Assembly: GCA_013146195.2 (NCBI GenBank)
Contig: CM028379.1
Span: forward strand, 158,626,437-158,690,436
Source: Codonopsis lanceolata
Lineage: Eukaryota > Streptophyta > Magnoliopsida > Asterales > Campanulaceae
Length of the DNA: 64,000 nucleotides
Reading direction: 5' to 3'
Shown here: positions 57,237-64,000 of the stretch, piece after piece
How the letters are laid out: every line of letters begins with the position of its first letter
Position numbering within the stretch: position 1 is the stretch's first letter
Position numbers and translations under genes: made by a program
Notes under the pieces: generated by a model
What the model saw: only the letters and a program-made list of their open reading frames with translations
Told to the model about the DNA's origin: nothing
Database searches by the model: none

Positions 57237-57445
57237 CTTGAATTCATTTTGTGGATCTCTGTTTAGTTTGTTCAAAGATATTCAAACATCCCTAATGTCG
57301 GTTGTGGGCCTGTGGCAGAAATATTGTTTCCAGAGTTTCCGTAAAATATTGTTTCCAGAGTTTTCGTCATTTTGTGGTTTTCTGTTTAGTTTGTTTAATG
57401 ATTTCCGAGCTTCTCTAATGCTGGTTGTGGCAGAAATTATTTTTG
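57237..57445 (+). repeat. Imperfect tandem duplication in OXA1 intron
   Basis: CATTTTGTGGATCTCTGTTTAG (57244) and CATTTTGTGGTTTTCTGTTTAG (57368) begin two copies. Each continues through CTAATG(T/C)(C/T)GGTTGTGG and GCAGAAAT. ATATTGTTTCCAGAGTTT also occurs twice between them. The rest of this intron (57124-58387) shows nothing else recognised. Confidence 0.65.
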
Positions 57446-58387
57446 AAGAGATTCATTCAGTTTGCTTCTATCATAGAATAAATACCCGCAGATTCATGAC
57501 GACTTAGTTTATGTAAAGAGATTCCACGTAGAACATTCCTGTTACAAGGTGTTGTCCTTTCTATGTTGGTTTTTGATTCCAATGCCTAACATTCTTGTCA
57601 ATGAGAGACTCGAGAAAGCATGCACATCCTTGTACATGCATCTTGGGCTGTTGTATGCTAAAACATTTGGGCACTATTTGGATAGCATTCTCTATTTCCT
57701 GTTTCTATATTTTGTTGTTCATTTCAATTTTCTACTTTTTTTTTCTTCTGAATTTTCTGATTTGAGTTGAGTTGAGTTGTTTTCTGAATTTTTAAGAAAA
57801 TAAATACTTGTTTGATTACCAGCTAGTTTGAAAATAGTTCAAATAATAAAGATTCCTTTTTAGGTGGTCTGCTCATATTATAGGAAAGAATTGTAGCTTC
57901 TGTTATGAAAAGAAAGAACCACCAGCTGAACATTGTCAGTAAGTGGGGTTAGTTTGGGAATATTTCCTCAACATGGGAACACAAAGTGCCACGTAAATCT
58001 GTTTCTAAAGCACTGGTCGGATTTGATAATGCTAACCAAACAATGTCTCAGAAGTCACCTCCACACTGCCCAACTGACAGCAGAACAAAGGATGTACTAC
58101 TTTTCTGTTGGTTGATGGTCAATCACTCAATTCAATCATCATTACTGTTTTTATCGTCCATGTGAGGAATTTCCTCATCCTTTGTGCATAAGCATGAGGT
58201 CTGAGTTGTATTGTGTGTTGGTCCTTCACGTAGCTATAGTACTACTTACTTTTTTGTTGTACTCATCCTTTACTTTTATCTTTTCATTTCTTAATATTTG
58301 ATCAATCAATTGTACCTTTCAAATGATCTTGAAGAATGAATACAAAAGATCTCCTTGAAAATTCTTCCAAATTTCTGCCTAGGGGCT

Positions 58388-60012
58388 TTTCATTGGTTTG
58401 TTTAACTTGGGTGCAACTTCTAGGCAGCTTCGGGTTTAAAAATCAATACTTCCAAAAGTGACATAATTCCAGCAGGGGAAGTTCCGAATGTGGAAAATGT
58501 GGAAAATGTGGGGCTTTAGCTGCATTTTGCCATCACTTTATCTTGGCCTTCCCATTGGCACCCCTTTCAAAAATAGGGCTGTATGAAATCCGGTGGTAGA
58601 AAGATTTGAGTGGAGATTATTAGGATGGAAGAAACAGTACTAGTCCAAAGGGGGAGGCTTGTTCTTGTAAAAACACAATGTCCAGTATGCCGGTGTACTA
58701 TCTTTCTCTTTTTGTGCTTCTCGCTTCAGTTCGTGATAGAGTTGAGAAGTTGGAGAGAGACTTTTTGTGGGAAGGACAGTTGGCGGAGCGTAGATACAAC
58801 TTGGTAAAGTGGGCCAGGGTTTTCAATACGGTCCATGAAGGAGGCCTAGGCATTTGAAATTTTAAGCTCTTCAATGAAGCTTTGCTTGGTAAGTGGTTGT
58901 GGAGTTTTCTTGACAATAAGGAAGCTTTTTGGAGGAAAGTGGTGGTGAGCAAGTAAAGTGAAGGGGAGCACTTTTGGTTTATGATTGTCGTCTTGGACTC
59001 TTATGGGGTGGGGGTTTGGAAGGGGATTAGAAAGGGTTGGGATGCTTTTATGTGGTATGTTTCGTTCGAGATTGGTTCGGGAAATGTCGTGAAATTTTGG
59101 AAAGATAAATGGTGTGGTGGTTTAAAATTGAGTAGGGTTTTCCCTAACTTGTTTACTGTGGCTATGGACAAGGATTGTATGATTAGTTCAGTCTTACAAG
59201 TGGAAGACGCAGGGGTGATATGGAACTCGATTTTCCGAAGAAATTTCCAGGATTGAGAGATGGAGGCAGTCTCGAGGTTTTTTAAGTGTCTTTACTCCCC
59301 AAAAGGTTGATCATAGAGCGACAGAGTGATTTGGGAGGGTGAAAAGGACAAGAAAATTTCATTAAAATCTTTCTATTTCAAGATGGCAAATAGTGACACG
59401 AAGGTGTTTCCGTGGAAGTCAATTTGGAAATCAGTGGCCCCTAGTAGAGTAGCGTTTTTTGTGGGGCAAGTAGCAAATAAGGCGATTCTCACAGGTGACA
59501 ATTTGTGGAGGCGTGGGAAAATTTATGTCAATTGGTGCTTTATGTGCAAGGGGCTAGGTGAGAGCGTCAACCACTTACTTCTTCACTGTCTGGTAGCAGG
59601 GGAGCTATGGCATAAGCTATTTGGTATGTTCAAATTAAATTGGGTAATGCCGTGCACAGACCAAGATCTCTTTCCAAGATCTCTTTTGGTGCTAGTCCTA
59701 TTTTCGTTAGAGGAAGAGTAGAAATTTAACCTGGGAGGCTGCCCCTTTGGGAGTGATGTGGACGATTTGGAGGGAGAGAAATCGAAGGGTTTTCAACAAT
59801 TGGGAAAAGACCTCGATTGAGCTGAAAATTCTTTTGGTGCTCAGGGTCTGAGTATTATACCAGCCCCCTAAACAATTTGATTGTAGACTTTGTGCATAAC
59901 TTTTCTGTTGGTTTTTAGCTCTTTTGGTAGTGCATACTCCTAGTGTACAAAGGACGTGCTATCTATTTTGACGCTCTTGTTTCTATAATGGATATTTACT
60001 TATCAAAATAAA
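58388..60012 (+). pseudogene. L1-type LINE fragment in OXA1 intron
   Basis: Shifting plus-strand frames give the reverse transcriptase end from ASGLKINTSKSDIIPAGEVP (~58430) through LPIGTPF-like and SKGGRLVLVKNTMS-like blocks, LVKWARVFNTVHEGGLGI, GKWLWSFLDNKEAFWRKVVV, VSFEIGSGNVVKFWKDKWCG and YVNWCFMCKGLGESVNHLLL. It ends at an A-rich tail near 60012 (ATCAAAATAAAA). Many stops and shifts occur. It is related to 54083-55283. No target duplication was identified, so the left edge is approximate. Confidence 0.85.
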
Positions 60013-61717
60013 ATGTTGATAAGACGCCAGAACGTGTGTAGTAGAAGTGTGCAGAAAATGATAGCATTATGGCCTTGCGAGGAAATTGTTCAACCTGAGA
60101 AAGAAAAGTTCCTTCTTGTGATTGTTTATGAACCCATATATAGTATATCTTGCTTGTGTGATAGACCTTTTAATGAATGTATTTCTGGTCATACGTAATA
60201 ATGTCATGGTAAAATGTTCATTTTTCCAATATGGGCCTTTCTTTTTTGCTTAGGTCATTTGACTCGACCTGAATCTTTGTGTTGATACTTTAGATTTAGA
60301 TCTGGTGGGGATCATTTTCCGAACCTAAAGTGCACTTAAGAATCTTGTTTTTTTTCGTTCAAGTTTTGCCTTACTGCAATTTTCTTTTATCAGTTCTTCT
60401 ATCAACTAACCTCTAGCCCATTACCAGTGCAAGTGCAATATGCAAGATGGTATGGAAGGTAATCCTGCTGGTAGCACCATGAAAAAAGTCTCAAGGGTTT
60501 TTGTTGCTTTGACAGTCCCACTTACCTTGAATTTCCCAAAGGTACATGTGGCTACTTTGACTTGGCAAATTGATAATATATACCGCATCCTATCATCTAG
60601 ACCAAATCAGTTCTCACCTTCTCATTCTAATTTGATGGACCCATTCTTATGAGAAGAAACCTGATACTATATATTGAAATGTGTCATGTTGTACTTTGTG
60701 TCTTCATATTAAATTCAATCATAAATTTGGGCTGTCGATGAAATTGCTTCAGCAAAAGTATATGCTTATGTGTGGCAATATTATGCTCACAAGCATTTGC
60801 CTGAACACACCATAACTACTGGGGTCACTAATGTTCAGACCATTGGCACTAGGCAATCTGGGCCTAGAGTAGTGCCAATACCTGCAATAGCAGTTCTCTC
60901 CCGAACAAGCTGAACCTACTTTTACCCTTGGAGTGAATGTGTATAAAAAAGTATTACTGGTTTTGTTGCATAGTAATGCACCATTTATTTTGGCAGTCAT
61001 ACATAACCACTTAATGCGCGTTCGAAGTGATAGCTTATAATTTTTGTTCTGTGGTTCAAAGCCTTTCACTCTTATGATGTTTACTTTGTTGGCTGGACTT
61101 AAACCTCAAATTCTGAACCAACAAAATTTCATTGTAAAAATATTTTCCTCTAATTTTTGTTTGTCCATTTTCTTCTTATTCTCTTGAATATATTCTTTTC
61201 CAACTAAAGCTGAATGCAGCCTTTGTCCCATTTATTAATGTGAGATTTGCTACATAAAATTTTTTTGAACGTTGTTTTGCACTTGTCCATGTAAAAAATG
61301 AGGATTTGGATACTTCTTCTAGTGCCAGCATGTCCGTTTACATCTCTAGTATATGTCAAACCAAGGGGGACAATGTTAATAAAATGGTAATTTAAATTAT
61401 ATTCATTTAAATGTCAGGGGAAATTAATATCCTAACAAATTGGGGAGGCCTGTGTAATTTACCAACATACAGTGTCACTAATATGTATTTCTATGGCCCG
61501 TTTACCTCACTGTAAGGTGGACTTCGATTTATTATGGTTATATGCGTGTGCAGGCTCTTTTCTGTTACTGGATCACTACCAACTTATGCCCTTTTGCATA
61601 TGGACTAGGTGAGTCATCCGAGTTCCTCGTTCAATGTTTATTATATACTTGATTCTGGCTTGCCTGATTATTTGACCTTTGAGATGGCAAAATTGATATC
61701 TTACCGCCTTAACATTG

Positions 61718-61854
61718 TTATGGCTAGCCTTGGTTCAATGGTAAGGTTGCTACACTACGACTTTGATGTCATGAGTTCATGGAGACGGTCTCTGACCCTT
61801 TCTGGGCCCCACACTAGTGGGAGCCTAGTGCATAGGCCACCCCTTTTTAATCGT
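61718..61854 (+). mobile_element. Au-like SINE in the last OXA1 intron
   Basis: A 137-bp element with a tRNA-like head (CTTGGTTCAATGGTAAGGTT, then a decayed B box GAGTTCATGGAGA) and the body GGGAGCCTAGTGCATAGGCC followed by ACCCCTTTTTAATCG. This order resembles the plant Au SINE family. It is flanked by an exact 11-bp duplication CCTTAACATTG (61707-61717 and 61855-61865). Confidence 0.88.
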
Positions 61855-62028
61855 CCTTAACATTGCCTCCTACCAAATAGACTGTAGAGATGGCTAAACA
61901 GACTTATCCTCGTTCATATTTAACTTTTCATGTAATTGCTTCAGTGGTAAAAAATCATGGTGTGAAGAAGTTCTTGAATATTCCAATAGTTGTACCACCG
62001 CCACCCACTCTTGGTGAATCATTGAAAC

Positions 62029-62485
62029 TGTTGAGAATGGGATAGCTCGATTACCCGGACAACATGTCAGGGAACTGGCTAGGGCAAGTTGTAGTACTTG
62101 GTTGGACCTCGACGGGGGGTGTGGGGGGCTACGCCCCTTGCGGTACGGATTGTCAAGTTTTGGACAAGGCGGTCACTTAGTGTTGAGGACTAGGCGATCG
62201 CTTACTCTTATTGTTTCGGACCAAGCTACTATAAAATGCGCGGTCGCCTAGTGTCGAGGACTAGGCGACCGCCTAGTCCTGTTTTGCTACATGTCCAGTT
62301 TTCCTTATTTAAGAGTTTTAGGGTTTCTTTTGTATCCATATAAATAGTTGTATCCGTAAAACGTTTTCAAGGTTAGCTCTAATAAAGTTTCGACAATCCG
62401 TTGGCTCCAATCTCTCACTTTTCTTTTTGATTGATCTTGTTATACCCTTTTAATTTGTTTGTAAAATCTTCCACTGCTCACAACA
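62029..62485 (+). mobile_element. Solo LTR inside an OXA1 coding exon
   Basis: A 457-bp insertion with TG...CA ends (TGTTGAGAATGG to TGCTCACAACA), flanked by an exact 5-bp duplication GAAAC (62024-62028 and 62486-62490). Removing it and one duplication rejoins the OXA1 frame (GESLK with PTFSFKEAIKNYAES). Reading into it adds LLRMG and then a stop. It contains GGACTAGGCG repeats and a perfect 12-bp hairpin (62240-62272). A TATA-like ATATAAATAG is at 62338. The parent family was not identified. Confidence 0.93.
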
Positions 62486-62754
62486 GAAACCCACTTTCTC
62501 ATTTAAGGAAGCAATAAAGAATTATGCAGAATCACAAAAGCAACTGATCATTCAATCGCAGACTCCATCAAACGCTGCTAATTGAGGAAATTGTCAGTAA
62601 CCAGTCTATGGAACAGCAGCAGCCAACTTCGTCCCCTACAGAAGTAAAGAAGCCTGCAAGTCAAAGAACATCTTCAAGATCGCGCTCCTAAGTCACAGGA
62701 TTAAAAGCTTAGAAAAAGAAGTGAATGGACGAAAGAAAGGCAAGAAGAAGTGAG

Positions 62755-64000
62755 GGAAAGTCATTGCATGGATGCAATTATTAGCGATTAATTAATTGTG
62801 TGGCCTGCAGAATAAATATATTTGTTGATTGTTGAATGGATAGAGATCCATTCATAATTAGTATTTAGTAGGAGATAGAGATCATTAGTCATTTGGTTGG
62901 GGGAATGTAGTTTTTCGATATTCAAATTCTGAGGGAGCCCCGTTTTTGGAGGTAATTTTTGTTTGTAAGCTTGATGAAAGTAGCCTAGCACTTCTAGGGA
63001 CGTCATCTTTATAAGTTACTCTAGGATGGTGATGTTTATTTTGTTTGGCACATAAATGGTGTCATCTAAATATGATTATATTATAGAAATTTATAGTATT
63101 TATTTTCATTGATCTCCTTGCCAAATACATGAACAAACACTGAAGGTACATGAGATATGTGTGTTAGTGATTTCCTTTATTTAAGGAGATTCTATGGTAT
63201 CATGCATTGTCTCTGTTTTACTGGTATTAGGATTCAACGAATAATGCAACTTCCTTTAAAGGTTGCGTATTTACATGTTTCCAGTTATCGGAAAATAAGT
63301 AGAGTAGGTATTTTGTAGAACGGTCTTATGGATATTAATTCGTAAGATGGAGTTTCACTCTTTTACAGCTTAACTCACCAATACATGGTGTGTCGGATAA
63401 AGAGGATTCGTTTTACAAAATATATCCGTAATCTCACCCAAGTTTTTGACAAATGGAGCAATCGTGCCTTGGGCTTGTTTGCTGGTCTCTGTAGATGACT
63501 ATATGACCATCATGACTATTCTCAAGCATTTTGATGGAACCAAACCAATCAAACCACTTATTTCCATTTCAAAATTTTATACACACATTTTAATAATTTT
63601 AGCATTACTCTATCTGTAATAAATCGCCCTACACTACCCCCTTGCCGACCCGACGCGGACATTGGCGTGGAGTTGTTGATCTGCATTTCAAGAATACTAG
63701 TACTCTTATTCGTGCCGATGACATGAAGCTAGTATATTTCAAATATTTTAAATTACAAAACGTACGATTTTTTTAAAAAATTTATTTGTATACAAAATTA
63801 TGTGCATAAAATTGGTGGGTTTGGTGGAGGAAGGATTAGCAACCACACCAACCGTGAATAGTAAGGAGAGTTGGAGAGAGAGAGAGAGGGGTAGTTACTC
63901 AACTGCCGTTCACACATGTGAACTCGGGGAGTGATAATGACCGTGATCTCAGTAAATGAATCAATTTCAGCCGCTCTTTATCTTTTGTTAATTGTAAACA
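62755..64000. other. Sequence downstream of OXA1
   Basis: AT-rich DNA that includes the OXA1 3' flank. No further gene was recognised. A short (GA)n run is at about 63873-63889. The minus-strand frame at 62788-63006 shows no recognisable similarity. Confidence 0.45.

Larger units (their letters stand above)
52085..62754 (+). pseudogene. OXA1: OXA1-type mitochondrial inner-membrane insertase, broken
   Basis: Exons with GT/AG junctions and matching phases: 52085-52132 (IMRPRLEEIKEEMQNK), 52541-52599 (GMSPSAIAEGQAQRKKMFKE), 53103-53178 (YGITPFTPLKGLLIQGPIF...), 57007-57123 (IQNMVDKEGGAFWFTDLTTP, ILPVLTTLTFLIVV), 60434-60541 (CNMQDGMEGNPAGSTMKK, ...TVPLTLNFPK), 61554-61608 (ALFCYWITTNLCPFAYGL), and 61945-62028 continuing at 62491. 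OXA1/YidC proteins insert membrane proteins into the mitochondrial inner membrane; TM2-TM5 are covered here. Damage: no N-terminal exons found; about five residues missing between NMVDK and GGAFWF relative to the plant OXA1 sequence as I remember it; a solo LTR in the last exon; two compensating frameshifts in the Lys-rich tail (~62580 and ~62690; GRKKGKKK end at 62754). A truncated product could still be made if upstream exons exist. Confidence 0.88.

Noticed and set aside
63570..64000. Promoter of a following gene
   Set aside because: GA-rich and AT-rich tracts are present, but there is no coding region downstream in the window to support it.

Overview
The window is nuclear DNA of a flowering plant, most probably a eudicot with a large, repeat-rich genome. 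The species cannot be named from the sequence. Support comes from Tekay-, Athila-, Tat/Ogre- and SIRE-like LTR retrotransposons, plant L1 LINEs, tRNA-derived SINEs, hAT/Mutator/Stowaway MITEs, a TRIM, and one spliced host locus with plant-type introns. I see no rRNA, tRNA gene, organelle insert or CRISPR. A 100-N assembly gap lies at 43263-43362.

Layout. 1-602 is the tail of a copia LTR. 927-19456 is a nested block. It holds an old chromovirus (pieces at 1655-2099, 15969-16079 and 19217-19456), two hAT copies, a MITE split by a solo chromovirus LTR, a decayed copia gag-protease carrying a SINE, a Stowaway MITE, an Athila derivative (9518-15881) and a twin-primed LINE (16089-19207). 19457-26830 is Tat/Ogre-like: a gag without pol, a long 3' untranslated region with a ~40-bp tandem array, a full LTR, a tRNA-Arg-type primer site and 186-bp leader repeats. 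26829 to ~42085 is the 3' end of a second Tat element: the integrase tail, an antisense extra ORF with an intron and its own TATA box, and a probable 3' LTR. A minus-strand SIRE-like copia (29164-40147) interrupts the antisense ORF. After the gap comes the 3' half of a related copia (43363-49092). 49093-51483 holds a TRIM, a tandem repeat and a MITE.

The only host gene recognised is an OXA1-type mitochondrial inner-membrane insertase on the plus strand (52085-62754). Seven exons are visible, but the N-terminal exons are not found. Its introns hold two LINE fragments, a hAT element and SINEs. A 457-bp solo LTR sits inside its last coding exon, so it is annotated as a pseudogene.

The observations most worth following are: (1) swapped target-site duplications showing a >=7.3-kb inversion between two hAT copies; (2) a 3' extra ORF with its own promoter-like leader, shared by both copia elements; (3) the spliced antisense ORF of the Tat element; (4) a LINE with a clear 5' inversion; (5) the broken OXA1 exon. 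Nearly all coding remnants carry stops or frameshifts, so no gene in the window is claimed to be intact.
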